Shown: piece after piece, positions 35,364 to 45,240 of the stretch
Position numbering within the stretch: position 1 is the first letter of the stretch
Layout: each line of letters begins with the position of its first letter
Assembly (NCBI RefSeq): GCF_004342485.1
Contig: NZ_SMBU01000001.1
Span: forward strand, 350,353 to 414,352
Origin: Roseateles saccharophilus
Lineage (GTDB): Bacteria > Pseudomonadota > Gammaproteobacteria > Burkholderiales > Burkholderiaceae_C
Direction: 5' to 3'
DNA: 64,000 nucleotides
The notes under the pieces: generated by a model
The model's database searches: none
Seen by the model: the letters and a program-made list of their open reading frames with translations, nothing else
Told to the model about the DNA's origin: nothing
Program-made: the position numbers and the translations under genes

Positions 35364-37191
35364 ACGGTGGGGCGGCCCACACGACCTGGCCGCCCACCAT
35401 CGTCAGCAGCACCTGGGTGTAGGCCAGCTTGTTCAGCGGCGCCGTCATGAAGTTGCGGTCCAGCACCACGAGGTCGGCCAGCTTGCCGGCTTCGAGGGAC
35501 CCGACCCTGTCCTCCATGCGCAGCTGGTAGGCCGAGTTGGCGGTGATGGCACGCAGGGCGTCGCCGCGCTTGAGCAGCGGATCCTGGTTCAGCCGGCCCG
35601 CGTATTTGGGGCCGAAGCCGGCGGGGTGGGTCGGGTCGCCGCTGCGCGTCAGGCCCACGCGCAGGTTGTAGAAGTAGGCCAGCGGGTCCACGGGCCAGTC
35701 GCTGCCATAGGCGATGCGCGTGCCTGCCCCCTGGAGGCTGCCCTCCGGCTCCATGCGCCCGAAGCGCTCGGGGCCCAGCGGCTTCTCGGCGGCCTCGATG
35801 GAGTAGGGCGCGCGCTGCGCCCACTGGAACGACATGACGGCCGTCACGTCCAGCGCCTTGAAGCGGCGGTAGTCGGCCGGGTCCACGAGTTCGGCATGCG
35901 CGATGGCGGGGCGCAGGCCCGACTGCGGCGCCCGCCCGCGCTCGTGTTCGACGGCGTCTAGCGCGAGGCGCACGGTGGCGTCGCCGATGGCGTGCATGTG
36001 CACGTCCAGGCCCGCCTTCGCGGCCTGTTCGAGCATGCCGTCCAGCTGTGCGCGCGTGAAATAGCTCTGGCCGCTGGAGGGGCCGGCGCGCCAGTTCTGG
36101 TGCGTGTGGCTGCCGTGGTTGACCTTGTAGGGCGCCAGCAGCGCGGCGGTCTGTGCCGGCGACGCAATCACGCCGTCCATCCACAGCTTGATGGTGTGCA
36201 CGTCCACGCTGGGGCGGGCGCCGGTGGGTGACTCGGTGTAGCGCGCGGCGATGTCGTGCACGGCGGCAACCGCATGGGCCGGATCGTCCGAGTCCTTGGG
36301 GTCGACCTTGATCGCGAAGCTGGCGCGGGCGGTCAGCTCGCCGGCCTTGGACAGCTGGGCGAAGGTGGCGACCTCGGCCTCGTCGCTCAGCGCCGAGAGG
36401 AAGCTGGTGACGCCCTGGCGGCGCAGCAGGTCCAGCGCAATGCGCGCGAACTGCAGGCGCTCGGCTTCGGTCGGCGCGGGGACGGCCTTGTCGCTGAACA
36501 GCAGCGCGCCGTCTTCGAGCATGCCGGTGAGGTGGCCCTGCGCGTCCTTGGCGATCAGGCCGCCAGTGGGGTTGGGCGTGCTCGCATCGATGCCGGCGGC
36601 GGCCAGCGCGGCGCTGTTGTTCAGCCGTGAATGGCCGTCGATGCTCGTGACGATGATGGGCCGCTTGCCGCCCAGTGCATCGAGGTCGGACAGCGTGGGG
36701 TCGCGGTCCCCGGCGGCCGTGGCCTGGCGGTCCCAGTTGACCACCTGCAGCCACTCCTGCTCCTCGCCCTTGCCGGCCATGTCGGCCAGGCAGGCGCGCA
36801 CCTTGTCCTGCAGCTGCGCAACCGTGAGGGGCTTGTAGTCCAGGTTGCACCTGAGCGTGCCCTCGCCGCCGCCCATGGGGTGCATGTGGCCGTCGATGAG
36901 GCCGGGCATCAGCATGCGTCCGCCCAGGGGCACGACCCGGGTGCCCGCGCCGATGTGGTCGCGCGCCTCGCGGTCGCTGCCGACGAAGGCGATGCGCCCG
37001 TCCTTGACGGCGAGCGCCTGCGCCACATGGCCTTTGGCGTCCACCGTGTAGACCAGGCCGCCCGTGAACACGAGGTCCGCGGGCTCCGCGGCAAAGGCCG
37101 GTGCGGACAGGCAAAGCAGCGCCGCAGCGAGCGCGCTGAGGCGGCCGCCGGAGCCTGGCGGCACGGGGAGCTTTCTCGGATTGAGCTTCAT
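35356..37191 (-). CDS. Exported amidohydrolase, YtcJ type, copy 2
   Basis: A 611-residue YtcJ-like amidohydrolase with a signal peptide (SALAAALLCLSAPAFA), LVFTGGLVYTVDAKG, metal-binding LIDGHMHPMGGG, VHMHAIGDATVRLALDAVE, YGSDWPVDP and the C-terminal VGSLEAGKLADLVVLDRN. It follows the TonB receptor at 37,200-39,635 after 8 bases on the minus strand, repeating the receptor-amidohydrolase pair of 7532-11,700. The two hydrolases share the fold and core motifs but differ considerably in length and sequence, so they may cleave related, not identical, compounds in the periplasm. Confidence 0.88.
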   Translation of the reverse strand: MKLNPRKLPVPPGSGGRLSALAAALLCLSAPAFAAEPADLVFTGGLVYTVDAKGHVAQALAVKDGRIAFVGSDREARDHIGAGTRVVPLGGRMLMPGLIDGHMHPMGGGEGTLRCNLDYKPLTVAQLQDKVRACLADMAGKGEEQEWLQVVNWDRQATAAGDRDPTLSDLDALGGKRPIIVTSIDGHSRLNNSAALAAAGIDASTPNPTGGLIAKDAQGHLTGMLEDGALLFSDKAVPAPTEAERLQFARIALDLLRRQGVTSFLSALSDEAEVATFAQLSKAGELTARASFAIKVDPKDSDDPAHAVAAVHDIAARYTESPTGARPSVDVHTIKLWMDGVIASPAQTAALLAPYKVNHGSHTHQNWRAGPSSGQSYFTRAQLDGMLEQAAKAGLDVHMHAIGDATVRLALDAVEHERGRAPQSGLRPAIAHAELVDPADYRRFKALDVTAVMSFQWAQRAPYSIEAAEKPLGPERFGRMEPEGSLQGAGTRIAYGSDWPVDPLAYFYNLRVGLTRSGDPTHPAGFGPKYAGRLNQDPLLKRGDALRAITANSAYQLRMEDRVGSLEAGKLADLVVLDRNFMTAPLNKLAYTQVLLTMVGGQVVWAAPPFN

Positions 37192-37199
37192 GGATTGCC

Positions 37200-39635
37200 T
37201 CAGAAACGGTAGTTGGCCGATGCGCCGATCAGGCGCGGCTCAAGAGCCGTGCCCAGGAAATGCGTCGAGCCCTCGCCCGTGATCGCGGATTGCGTGAAGG
37301 TGTTGGCGCGGCTCATCTCGGTGCGCGTGTTCAGCGCATTCTTCACGTACAGCGCGTAGTCCCAGGCACCGGACTTGACGCCCGCGCGCAGGTTCAGCAT
37401 GTGCAGCGCGTTCACGTCGTGGGTGAGGGCGTTGTAGTTCTGCGTGCCCGCGCTGCCGACCGCGTGGTAGCCCGTCGCGAACTGGTAGTCGGCGCGCGCA
37501 TAGGCCGCACCCATGCCGCTCCAGTGCCAGGCGTACTCGGCGCCGACGCTGGCCGTCCAGCGCGGCGTCGGCAGCGTGTCGCCGCTCTTCACGATGTACT
37601 GGATCTTGGAGAGCCCGAGCGCGTAGCCGGCGTTGGTCACCGACTCCGTGTAGTTGGCGCGGTCGTAGCCGAGCGCCGTCGATAGCGTCAGGTGCGGGCT
37701 GAGCTTGGCGTCCACGCCGAGGTCGAAGCCCTTGCTGGTGGCCGTGCCGACGTTGTCGATATAGCCGAAGCCGCAGCTGGGCAGCTCGATCAGGGTCTGC
37801 ACATTGCGCCAGTTGATCCAGTACAGGCTGCCGCTGACCTGCACCGCTCCCTGGGCCAGCGTCTGCTTGGCGCCGAACTCGTAGCTCCAGACCGAGTCGG
37901 ACTTGAAGAGCAGCGGCTCGACGCCGGCGCCGCCTAGGTTGTCCAGGTCGGTCTTGCAGGTCGGGTTGGTCGATAGCGCCGGGTTCACGCCGCCTTGCCG
38001 GAAGCCCTTGGCCATCGTGGCGTAGTAGAGGCTGTCGGGCGTGGCCTGGTAGGACAGGCCGACCTTGGGCGTGACCGGCTTTTCCTCGTTGTTGCCGGTG
38101 AAGACGTTCCTGCCGCCCGCCCACCAGCCGTCCATCGTGCTGTCGAAGTAGGCCGTCATGCGCGTCAGGCGCAGGCCCAGCGAGGCGGTCAGATCGGGCC
38201 GCAGCTTGTAGCTCGCTTCGCCGTACAGCGCCTGCTGGGTGTTCTTGTAGTGGTCGTGCTGGGTGTAGCTGGTGTTGCCGCCCAGCGGGTCGTTGGGGTC
38301 GTAGAGGCTGCCGCCGGCGCCCCACAGGGCGTCGTACATCGAGGACAGCTGCGCCACGTTCTCGTAGATGTATTGGTCATAGGCCTGGCGCGCGACCTGG
38401 ACATAGGCACCCGCGATCCAGGACAGGCGCGAGGCCTTGCTGTCTGTGGAGGTCAGGCGGATCTCCTCGGTCCAGGTGTTCTGACCGTTCACGGTCAGCG
38501 AGTTCGCCGTGGCCATGCCCTTGCGCGCTGGCAGCAGCTGGGCCAGGTTGGCCAGCGGGAACTGCGCCGGGATGTCCAGGGTGTTCAGATAGGTGCGACC
38601 CTCGCCGGAGTTGGAGTAGTCGTCGGTGCGGTGGGCGGTGCGGTGCAGGTTGGAGATGATGAGCTTGGCGGCGAAGGCGTCGAAGTCGTAGTCCGTGCTG
38701 ACGGCGCCGATGCCGAAGCGGTCGTGCGTCGGCTGGGCGATGTTGCTGTCGATCTTATCGACGCCGAGCGCCGGGTTGTAGGTCGCGCGGTCGGCCATGC
38801 GCACGTCCTGGTAGTAGTAGGACGGCGTGATCGAGAGCCGATCGGTCGGCACGATCTTGACCGCCAGGCGCGCGACCTGGGAGTTGCTGGCGTTGATGTT
38901 GCGCCTGAGCCGCTCGCCCGTCGTGGGCGAGTAGGCGTCGGCGTAGCCGCCCTGGTGCTGGCCCCACAGGCTCAGCCGAAAGCCGGCCACGTCGCTGGCC
39001 AGCGGCGCATCCAGCACCACGCCGGCCTCGGCGCTGGGGGCGCCGCCCTGCCAGCTCGACACCTCGGCATGCGCCAGGCCCGTGAGCTCGCCGCGCAGCT
39101 TGGGCGCGGCCGTGATGTAGCGCACCGCGCCGCCCTCGGAGCTGGAGCCGTACAGTGTGCCCTGCGGGCCGCGCAGCACCTCGACGCGGTCGAGGTCGAA
39201 GATCTTGGGGCTGGTGTTGCCGCCGCACAGCGTGGGGCAGCCGGAGACGTTGAAGATCTGCACCGGGACGTCGTCGATGTACAGGCCCGTCGTGGAGCCG
39301 CCGACGTTGGAGCTGATGCCGCGGATGGAGATCGTCGTTTCTCCGGAAGGGTCGGGGCTGCTCAGGGTCAGGCCCGGCGTCACGCGGCTGATGTCGCTCA
39401 GGTCGCGCACCGAGGCCTTCTCTATCCCCGCGGAGTTCATGGCCGCCACGCTCATCGGCACCTTGCTGATGACCTGTTCGCGCCGCTGCGAGGTCACGAT
39501 GACGGTGTCGAGCTTGTTGTTCTCGTCCGGTGCTGCGGCGGGTTCAGCCGGTGTGGTTTGGGCCCACGCGGCGCTGACGCACAGCGCGCCCGCGGTCAGC
39601 GCGAACAGCGCTTCGGCGGCCAGAGTTCTTTTCAT
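37200..39635 (-). CDS. TonB-dependent outer-membrane receptor, copy 2
   Basis: An 811-residue receptor: signal peptide (MKRTLAAEALFALTAGALCV through SAAWAQ), LDTVIVTSQRREQVISKVPM, plug blocks TISIRGISS, DRVEVLRGPQGTLYG and GGAVRYITAAP, and a barrel ending in NYRF. By eye it is largely identical to the receptor at 7532-9985, with conserved cysteines in GCPTLCGGN. The ATG at 39,635 starts the signal peptide; the longer frame to 39,875 is not protein-like. It leads the pair receptor-YtcJ and is preceded by a lysR gene. Confidence 0.92.
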   Translation of the reverse strand: MKRTLAAEALFALTAGALCVSAAWAQTTPAEPAAAPDENNKLDTVIVTSQRREQVISKVPMSVAAMNSAGIEKASVRDLSDISRVTPGLTLSSPDPSGETTISIRGISSNVGGSTTGLYIDDVPVQIFNVSGCPTLCGGNTSPKIFDLDRVEVLRGPQGTLYGSSSEGGAVRYITAAPKLRGELTGLAHAEVSSWQGGAPSAEAGVVLDAPLASDVAGFRLSLWGQHQGGYADAYSPTTGERLRRNINASNSQVARLAVKIVPTDRLSITPSYYYQDVRMADRATYNPALGVDKIDSNIAQPTHDRFGIGAVSTDYDFDAFAAKLIISNLHRTAHRTDDYSNSGEGRTYLNTLDIPAQFPLANLAQLLPARKGMATANSLTVNGQNTWTEEIRLTSTDSKASRLSWIAGAYVQVARQAYDQYIYENVAQLSSMYDALWGAGGSLYDPNDPLGGNTSYTQHDHYKNTQQALYGEASYKLRPDLTASLGLRLTRMTAYFDSTMDGWWAGGRNVFTGNNEEKPVTPKVGLSYQATPDSLYYATMAKGFRQGGVNPALSTNPTCKTDLDNLGGAGVEPLLFKSDSVWSYEFGAKQTLAQGAVQVSGSLYWINWRNVQTLIELPSCGFGYIDNVGTATSKGFDLGVDAKLSPHLTLSTALGYDRANYTESVTNAGYALGLSKIQYIVKSGDTLPTPRWTASVGAEYAWHWSGMGAAYARADYQFATGYHAVGSAGTQNYNALTHDVNALHMLNLRAGVKSGAWDYALYVKNALNTRTEMSRANTFTQSAITGEGSTHFLGTALEPRLIGASANYRF

Positions 39636-39899
39636 GCGGATTCCTTGAGTCGTGAAGATTTGTGGAACGTCTTGTCGGCAGAAAATGGCGCGGCGCGTCA
39701 GGCCCAACTTGTCTCCATGGCCTGCTGCCGCTATCGGCGAATCGATGATAGGAATGCGTTTTGCGCGTCGAATCCCGACTTCACGAAGCTCACATTGGGG
39801 CGTGTCAATGTGCGAGCGCGGCAGGGCGCCAGCGTGGTGCGGCGTCGCGCACACGGTGGTGCGCGGCGCACCCAAGCGCCGGGCTCAAAAGGCGTGGAG

Positions 39900-40814
39900 T
39901 CAGGGCTGGGCCGGCTTGACGCCGAAGGCCTGCAGCAGGTTCTCGCAGAAGGCCTTCACGACGGGCTTGTCGAGGCTGCCGCGCTTCATGACGAGATGGA
40001 AGGGCACGTCGAAGCTGAAGCTGTCGCGCTGCACGGCGCGGATCAGGCCGCGCCGTTCGAGGGCCTCGGCGTGATGGGTGGGCAGGTAGCCGAGGTGGCC
40101 GCCCGAGAGGATGAGGATGGTGGCGGCCTCGATGCTGTCCGTCGTCGCCGTGATGTGGCGCTGCGTCAGCGGCAGCTGCTCCTCGGGCACGTGATAGCTG
40201 CGCCAGACCCAGTCGAAGCTGAGCAGGTCCTCCACCGTCACCATCTTCTTGGAGTGGAAGAGGGGGTGGCCCCGCCCGCAATAGATCTCCTGCTGCTCCA
40301 GGAAGAGCTGCGTGTAGACCAGGCCCGGCACGCGGTGCCAGAAGTAGCCGATGGCAAGGTCCAGCTGCTTGTTGACGATGCCTTCCTCCAGCGACTGCGA
40401 GGGCGCGACCGTCATCGTGAAGCGCACGGCCTGGTCGCGCGCCCGGAACGCGCCGATGGCCTCGGCCAGGCGCGCGTTCTCGGTCAGCGGGGCCTGGCCG
40501 ATCAGGCCGATGGCGAGCGTGCCGACCAGCTTGCGGTCCATCTCGCGCACCTGCGCGACGAAGTCCGTCGTGGCTGCCATCAGCGCGCGCGCCGAGGCCG
40601 CGAAGCGCTCGCCCTTGGAGGTCAGCCGGAAGCCCCCGCGCCCGCGCTCGCACAGCGTGAACCCGAGGCGCGTCTCCAGCACCGACAGCTGCGTGCTGAT
40701 GGTGGACTGGCGGATGCCCAGCGAGGCCTCGGCCGCCGTGATGCCGCGCGCGTCCACCACCGCGAGGAAGACGCGGATCAGCCGGAGGTCGAGATCGGTG
40801 GTGTTGGAGAACAT
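39900..40814 (-). CDS. LysR-family transcriptional regulator
   Basis: A 304-residue LysR protein with the N-terminal winged helix (LRLIRVFLAVVDARGITAAE, LGIRQSTISTQLSVLETRLG, FTLCERGRGGFRLT) and a C-terminal effector-binding domain with LAIGLIGQAPLTE and LSGGHLGYLPTHHAE. It lies on the same strand as the oxidase/cupin/ALDH genes upstream and the receptor/YtcJ genes downstream, with a 264-base gap before the receptor. It probably controls this leftward cluster. Effector unknown. Confidence 0.9.
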   Translation of the reverse strand: MFSNTTDLDLRLIRVFLAVVDARGITAAEASLGIRQSTISTQLSVLETRLGFTLCERGRGGFRLTSKGERFAASARALMAATTDFVAQVREMDRKLVGTLAIGLIGQAPLTENARLAEAIGAFRARDQAVRFTMTVAPSQSLEEGIVNKQLDLAIGYFWHRVPGLVYTQLFLEQQEIYCGRGHPLFHSKKMVTVEDLLSFDWVWRSYHVPEEQLPLTQRHITATTDSIEAATILILSGGHLGYLPTHHAEALERRGLIRAVQRDSFSFDVPFHLVMKRGSLDKPVVKAFCENLLQAFGVKPAQP

Positions 40815-40864
40815 GCTCGCGTCTTGAGGGCCCGCGCGAGCTTAGCCGGGCGGGCTGGGCTCTC

Positions 40865-42286
40865 TTACATGGGGAACCCGAGCGCCTTGATGCCCTTGAT
40901 CCAGGCCCGCTTCCAGCCGCCTTCGGCATCGGCGCCGTCGAACGCATGGAAGGTGAGCTTGGCCCCCAGCCACCGGAAGGGCTCGGGTGGGATGTATGTG
41001 GGGCTCTGCGTCGCGATGTCCAGCCCGCGCTCGGGGCTGTCGCGATCGAAGAGGATGTTCAGTCCCATGAAGGCGCCGAAGCGGCTGGCCGCCACGCCGA
41101 AGCCCGTGTAGCCGGCCACGAACACGGCCTTGCCGCCGAGGTAGGGCTTGGCGAAGACCGAGCCGCGCGAGCAGTAGTCGATGGGGCCGCCCCAGGCGTG
41201 CGAGAACCGCACGTCGCCGAGCTGCGGGAAGGTGCGATAGAAGGCGGCCGCGAGGCGGTGGTAGGTCTCCTTGCGGCCGTCTTCGGCGGGGTCGGGGTTG
41301 CCGTCGAAGTGGTAGCTGACCAGGCCGCCGAAGATGATGTTGTTGCCCTGGGTCAGCCGGAAATAGTTGAGCTGCGTGCGCGTGTCGTAGACGCCCTGGC
41401 GCTTCGCCCAGCCGATGCGGGCCAGCTGCTCGTCGGTCAGCGGCTCGGTGGCCAGCACGTGGTCGCGCACCTGCACGACGCGGCGGTTGATGTCGGGCAC
41501 ACCAACCTTGGCCGTGCCGGTGCCGAAGAGCACACGGGGCGCCTTGACGCTGCCTTTGGGCGTCTGCACCTCGACGTGCGAGCCGGCATCGTGCAGGCGC
41601 AGCAGCGGCGTGTTCTCGAACAGGCGCACGCCCAATGAGATTGCGGCGCGGCGCAGGCCCCAGGCCAGCTTGGCCGGGTGGACGATGCCGCTGCGGTGGC
41701 GCGACCACAGCGCCCCCGCGAACAGCGGCGACTTGATCTGCGCAGCCGTCTGCGCGCGGTCCAGCAGCACCACGTCGTGCCCGTAGCGCCGGTGCAGCGC
41801 GTAGTCGGCGCTCAGGTGGTCGACGTGTGCCTCGTCCACGGCCACGGTCATCTCGCCGTTCCACTCGATGTCGGCGTCGATGCCGTAGCGCCGCAGCGTC
41901 TCCTCGAAGCCGTCGAGGTTGACCTGGCCGAAGCCCTCCAGCTGCTCGATGTCGTTGGGGAACACGCGCACCGCGTTGGGCAGGCCGTGCATGACCGACG
42001 TCGAGATGATGCCGCCCGCGCGCCCGGACGCCCCGAACGCCACTCGGCCGGCCTCGATCAGCACCACGTCCAGCTCGGGGCTCTGCTCCTTGGCCTGGAT
42101 GGCCGCCCACAGGCCCGTGAAGCCGCCGCCGACGATCAGCAGGTCGGCCTGCGTGGCCTGCAGCAATTCGGCGGCGGGCGAGGGCGCGGCCGGGTTGTCC
42201 AGCCAATAGGGCATCAGCTTGGTCGGGGCAAAGGCCTCGTCCAGGCTGATCTGGCCGGCAGGCGGAGGGGCAAGGGTTTCAGGCAT
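40865..42286 (-). CDS. FAD-dependent amine oxidase (DAO superfamily, PuuB-like)
   Basis: A 473-residue flavoprotein with LLIVGGGFTGLWAAIQAKEQ, VVLIEAGRVAFGASGRAGGI, NNIIFGGLVSYHFDGNPDP, FSHAWGGPIDYCSRG and GYTGFGVAASRFGAFM. It resembles the oxidase at 3482-4888 more than the two puu-operon enzymes (for instance the WLD-type N-terminus with YWLDN). It likely oxidises an amine or guanidino compound, feeding the ALDH two genes upstream. ATG at 42,286 preferred to a TTG at 42,298. Confidence 0.85.
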   Translation of the reverse strand: MPETLAPPPAGQISLDEAFAPTKLMPYWLDNPAAPSPAAELLQATQADLLIVGGGFTGLWAAIQAKEQSPELDVVLIEAGRVAFGASGRAGGIISTSVMHGLPNAVRVFPNDIEQLEGFGQVNLDGFEETLRRYGIDADIEWNGEMTVAVDEAHVDHLSADYALHRRYGHDVVLLDRAQTAAQIKSPLFAGALWSRHRSGIVHPAKLAWGLRRAAISLGVRLFENTPLLRLHDAGSHVEVQTPKGSVKAPRVLFGTGTAKVGVPDINRRVVQVRDHVLATEPLTDEQLARIGWAKRQGVYDTRTQLNYFRLTQGNNIIFGGLVSYHFDGNPDPAEDGRKETYHRLAAAFYRTFPQLGDVRFSHAWGGPIDYCSRGSVFAKPYLGGKAVFVAGYTGFGVAASRFGAFMGLNILFDRDSPERGLDIATQSPTYIPPEPFRWLGAKLTFHAFDGADAEGGWKRAWIKGIKALGFPM

Positions 42287-42302
42287 TGCGACGCTCAAGC
42301 GC

Positions 42303-42647
42303 TCAGGCCTTGTCGAGCAGGACGTAGAGCTTCTTGGCGTCCTCCAGCGTCTCCCAGCGGCCTGCGAAGCCGGCGGGCAGCAGGTAGGCGTCGCCCGCGC
42401 TGAACTCGCGCCGGCCGCCCTGGCTGTCGGTCAGCGCAATGCGCCCCTGGGCGAGCCAGACGATCTCGTCGGCCGTCGTCGCCGGGAAGTCGACGCTGCC
42501 GACCTTGCCCTCCCACCAGCCCACCACATGGCCGCTGCTGGCGCCCTTGAACGCGCACCAGTCGTCCTCGTCCATGCCGTAGTCGAGCTTGGTGTGGCTG
42601 CCGACGCCGGCGCCGAGTGTCTTGATGTCTTGAACGAGTGCAGTCAT
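42303..42647 (-). CDS. Cupin-domain protein (DUF861-like)
   Basis: A 114-residue cupin: VGWWEGKVGSVDFP, DEIVWLAQGRIALTDSQGG and SAGDAYLLPAGFAGRWETLE, the DUF861 pattern. It sits between the ALDH and the FAD oxidase, just as the cupin at 3100 does in the other cluster, and is probably co-transcribed with both. Possible roles are binding of an amine or aldehyde intermediate, or an EutQ/ureidoglycine-type reaction. Function not established. Confidence 0.78.
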   Translation of the reverse strand: MTALVQDIKTLGAGVGSHTKLDYGMDEDDWCAFKGASSGHVVGWWEGKVGSVDFPATTADEIVWLAQGRIALTDSQGGRREFSAGDAYLLPAGFAGRWETLEDAKKLYVLLDKA

Positions 42648-42681
42648 GAAGGGTGATTCCGGTTTGAAAGAGAGATGAGGT

Positions 42682-44151
42682 TCAGGGCGCGCGGCGCACG
42701 GCGTGGCGCAGCTCCTGGTAGGCGCGCAGCCCCTGCAGGCCCAGCTCGCGGCCGATGCCGCTGGCGCCCAGGCCGCCCCAGCAGACCTGGGGAAAGATCA
42801 GCTGCGGCGTGTTGACCCACACGAGGCCGGCACGCAGCTCGGCCTGGTAGCGCGCGGTGGCCTGCGCGCTCTCGGTGACGACCGTGGCCACCAAGCCGTA
42901 GGCGGTGGCATTGGCCTGCGCCAGCGCCTCGTCGTCGTCCCGGAAGGAGCGCACGCAGGCCATCGGCCCGAAGATTTCTTCGCGCCACAGCAGGTTGTCC
43001 GCCGGCGGCTCGGCCACCACGACCGGCGCCATGTAGAAGCCGTCGCCCGCATGCGGGGCCAGGCGGCCGGTGAAGGCGATGCGTGCGCCGCCGTCCAGGC
43101 CCTGCAGCAGCAGCGACTGCACGCGATCGAGATGGGCCCTGGAAACCAGCGGGCCCATCTGGCTGGGTGCCTGGCCTGGCCCCGGCTCCGGCGCGCCCAC
43201 GACCAGCCCGCGCACCGCGATCTCGAACTCACTCATGAAGCGCCGGTAGAGCGCGTCGTGCACGAGGATGCGCGAGGTGGCCGAGCACATCTGGCCCGCG
43301 TTCGCGAAGGCACCGGCGACGGCGAGGCTCACGGCCAGTTCGACGTCGGCGTCCTCGCGGATGATGAGCGCCGACTTGCCGCCCAGTTCGAGCGTGACCC
43401 GCCGCATGTCCAACGCGGCCTGCTGCATGATCTTCGTGCCGACCGCCGTGCTGCCGGTGAAAGAGATCTTGTCGATGCCGGCATGGGCCACGAGCGCTGC
43501 GCCCACCCGCGCATCGCCGTTGACGAGGTTGGCGACGCCAGCGGGCAGCCCGGCCTCGGCGAGCAGGTCGAACAGCGCATGCTCAGCCGGCGACGTGAGT
43601 TCCGACGGCTTGAGCACCACGGTGCAGCCGGCCGCCAGCGCCGGCGCCAGCTTCCAGGCCGTCGTCACCATCGGGAAGTTCCAGGGCACGACCAGCGCGG
43701 CGACGCCCACGGCCGCATGGAAGCGCTCGGCAATGACTCCGCTGCCGCCGCCGTCGCCCACATCCACCCGCTCCACGGCGAAGGCTTCGCCCAGTTCGCA
43801 CAAGCCGGCGTAGTAGGCGAAGCAGGCTGCCACGTCGGCCACGTCCAGCTCGGCCTCGGCACGGGGCTTGCCGTTGATTCGCATCTGCCACTGCACCAGC
43901 TCGTCATGCCGTGCCTCGACGCCGGCCACCACGCGGCGCAGCACCGCGCCCCGCACGGCGGGAGGGGCATCGCGCCAGCCCGGCAGCGCGGCGCGCGCCG
44001 CCGCCACGGCCTGGCCGACCTGAGAGGGCGAAGCGCTTTGCTGCCAGCCGATGCGCGCGCCGCTCGCCGCCGCAAAGATCGGCGTGCGCGCCTCGGAGGA
44101 CTCCAGGCGCTGGCCGGCCACGCAGGCCGCGGGAAGGATGAACTCGTTCAT
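42682..44151 (-). CDS. Aldehyde dehydrogenase family protein
   Basis: A 489-residue ALDH: VVPWNFPMVTTAWKLAPALA, SFTGSTAVGTKIMQ, LELGGKSALIIREDADVE, NAGQMCSATSRILV with the catalytic cysteine, EEIFGPMACVRSF and WGGLGASGIGRELG at the C-terminus. Start ATG at 44,151; a longer frame to 44,208 begins within the spacer after the agmatinase gene. In an operon with agmatinase/guanidinobutyrase and an FAD oxidase, 4-guanidinobutyraldehyde or 4-aminobutyraldehyde is the likely substrate. This is inference from context. Confidence 0.9.
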   Translation of the reverse strand: MNEFILPAACVAGQRLESSEARTPIFAAASGARIGWQQSASPSQVGQAVAAARAALPGWRDAPPAVRGAVLRRVVAGVEARHDELVQWQMRINGKPRAEAELDVADVAACFAYYAGLCELGEAFAVERVDVGDGGGSGVIAERFHAAVGVAALVVPWNFPMVTTAWKLAPALAAGCTVVLKPSELTSPAEHALFDLLAEAGLPAGVANLVNGDARVGAALVAHAGIDKISFTGSTAVGTKIMQQAALDMRRVTLELGGKSALIIREDADVELAVSLAVAGAFANAGQMCSATSRILVHDALYRRFMSEFEIAVRGLVVGAPEPGPGQAPSQMGPLVSRAHLDRVQSLLLQGLDGGARIAFTGRLAPHAGDGFYMAPVVVAEPPADNLLWREEIFGPMACVRSFRDDDEALAQANATAYGLVATVVTESAQATARYQAELRAGLVWVNTPQLIFPQVCWGGLGASGIGRELGLQGLRAYQELRHAVRRAP

Positions 44152-44177
44152 GAGCGACGGCTGAGGAAGATGGAGGC

Positions 44178-45155
44178 TCACCGGTACTGGACGCCGGGCA
44201 TCACGCACAGCATCTCGTAGGCCAGGTTGGCTGCGACGAGGGCCGTCGTGCCGGCCTGGTCGTAGGGCGGCGAGACCTCGACGAGGTCGGCGCCGACGAG
44301 GTTGAGCCCGCGCATGCCGCGGATGATCTCCAGCCCCTGCTGCACCGTGAGGCCGCCCACTTCGGGCGTGCCGGTGCCGGGTGCGCAGGACGGGTCCAGC
44401 CCGTCGATGTCAAAGCTGAGGTAGACCGGCGCGTCGCCGACGCGCGCGCAGACCTCCTCCATCAGCGGCGTCAGCGAGCGGTGCCAGCAGTCCTCGGCCT
44501 GCACGACGGTGAAGCCCTGGCGGCGGCACCAGTCGAAGTCGTCGGCGTGGTAGCCGGTGCCGCGCAGGCCGATCTGGGTCACGCGCCCGCACTGCAGCAG
44601 GCCGTCCTCCACCGCGCGCCGGAACGGCGTGCCGTGCGCGATCTTCTCGCCGTTCATCGTGTCGTTCACGTCGGCGTGCGCGTCGATGTGGACGACGGCC
44701 ACGGGGCCGTGCTTCTTGTGCAGCGCGCGCAGGATGGGCCAGGCGATGGTGTGGTCGCCGCCCAGCGTGATGGGGCGGCACCCGGTGGCCACGATCTCGT
44801 CGTAGGCCGCCTCGATCAGGCGCACCGAGTCCTTCAGGTCGTAGGGGTTGATGGCGACATCGCCGAGGTCGGCCACCTGCAGCGAGTCGAAGGGGGCGGC
44901 CCGGGTGGCCATGTTGTAGGGGCGCAGCAGCACCGACTCCGTGCGGATCTGGCGCGGCCCGAAGCGGGTGCCCGAGCGGTTGGACGTGCCGATGTCCAGC
45001 GGCACGCCGACGAAGCCGACGTCCAGCCCCGCCGCGCTTTGCGCCATGGGCAGGCGCATCATGGTCGCGATGCCGCCGAAGCGGGGCATGGCGTTGCCAC
45101 TGAGCGGTTGGTTCAACGTGCGTTCGGGGGCGCGAGACATGGGGGCGTCTTTCAT
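44178..45155 (-). CDS. Agmatinase / guanidinobutyrase (ureohydrolase family)
   Basis: A 325-residue ureohydrolase with the three manganese-binding signatures: LGGDHTIAWP, VVHIDAHADVND and LSFDIDGLDPSCAPGTGTPE. It hydrolyses a guanidino group to urea and an amine. Agmatinase would give putrescine; guanidinobutyrase (GbuA) would give GABA. Adjacent ALDH and FAD oxidase genes fit an arginine-transaminase or oxidase-like route through guanidinobutyrate, while the puu genes nearby fit agmatine. I cannot decide from sequence. ATG at 45,155 or 45,140 are both possible. Confidence 0.88.
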   Translation of the reverse strand: MKDAPMSRAPERTLNQPLSGNAMPRFGGIATMMRLPMAQSAAGLDVGFVGVPLDIGTSNRSGTRFGPRQIRTESVLLRPYNMATRAAPFDSLQVADLGDVAINPYDLKDSVRLIEAAYDEIVATGCRPITLGGDHTIAWPILRALHKKHGPVAVVHIDAHADVNDTMNGEKIAHGTPFRRAVEDGLLQCGRVTQIGLRGTGYHADDFDWCRRQGFTVVQAEDCWHRSLTPLMEEVCARVGDAPVYLSFDIDGLDPSCAPGTGTPEVGGLTVQQGLEIIRGMRGLNLVGADLVEVSPPYDQAGTTALVAANLAYEMLCVMPGVQYR

Positions 45156-45240
45156 GAGGTCATGCTAGGCAGGCAGGGGTGGAGCGCGGATTCCGATCTC
45201 GTGACCTTCACATCGATTGCTCTCGTTGCAAGCGCGGGGC

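Noticed and set aside
39636..39899. Regulatory RNA between lysR and the TonB receptor
   Set aside because: The 264-base gap is probably promoter DNA; no stable hairpin followed by a T tract and no conserved motif could be identified by eye.
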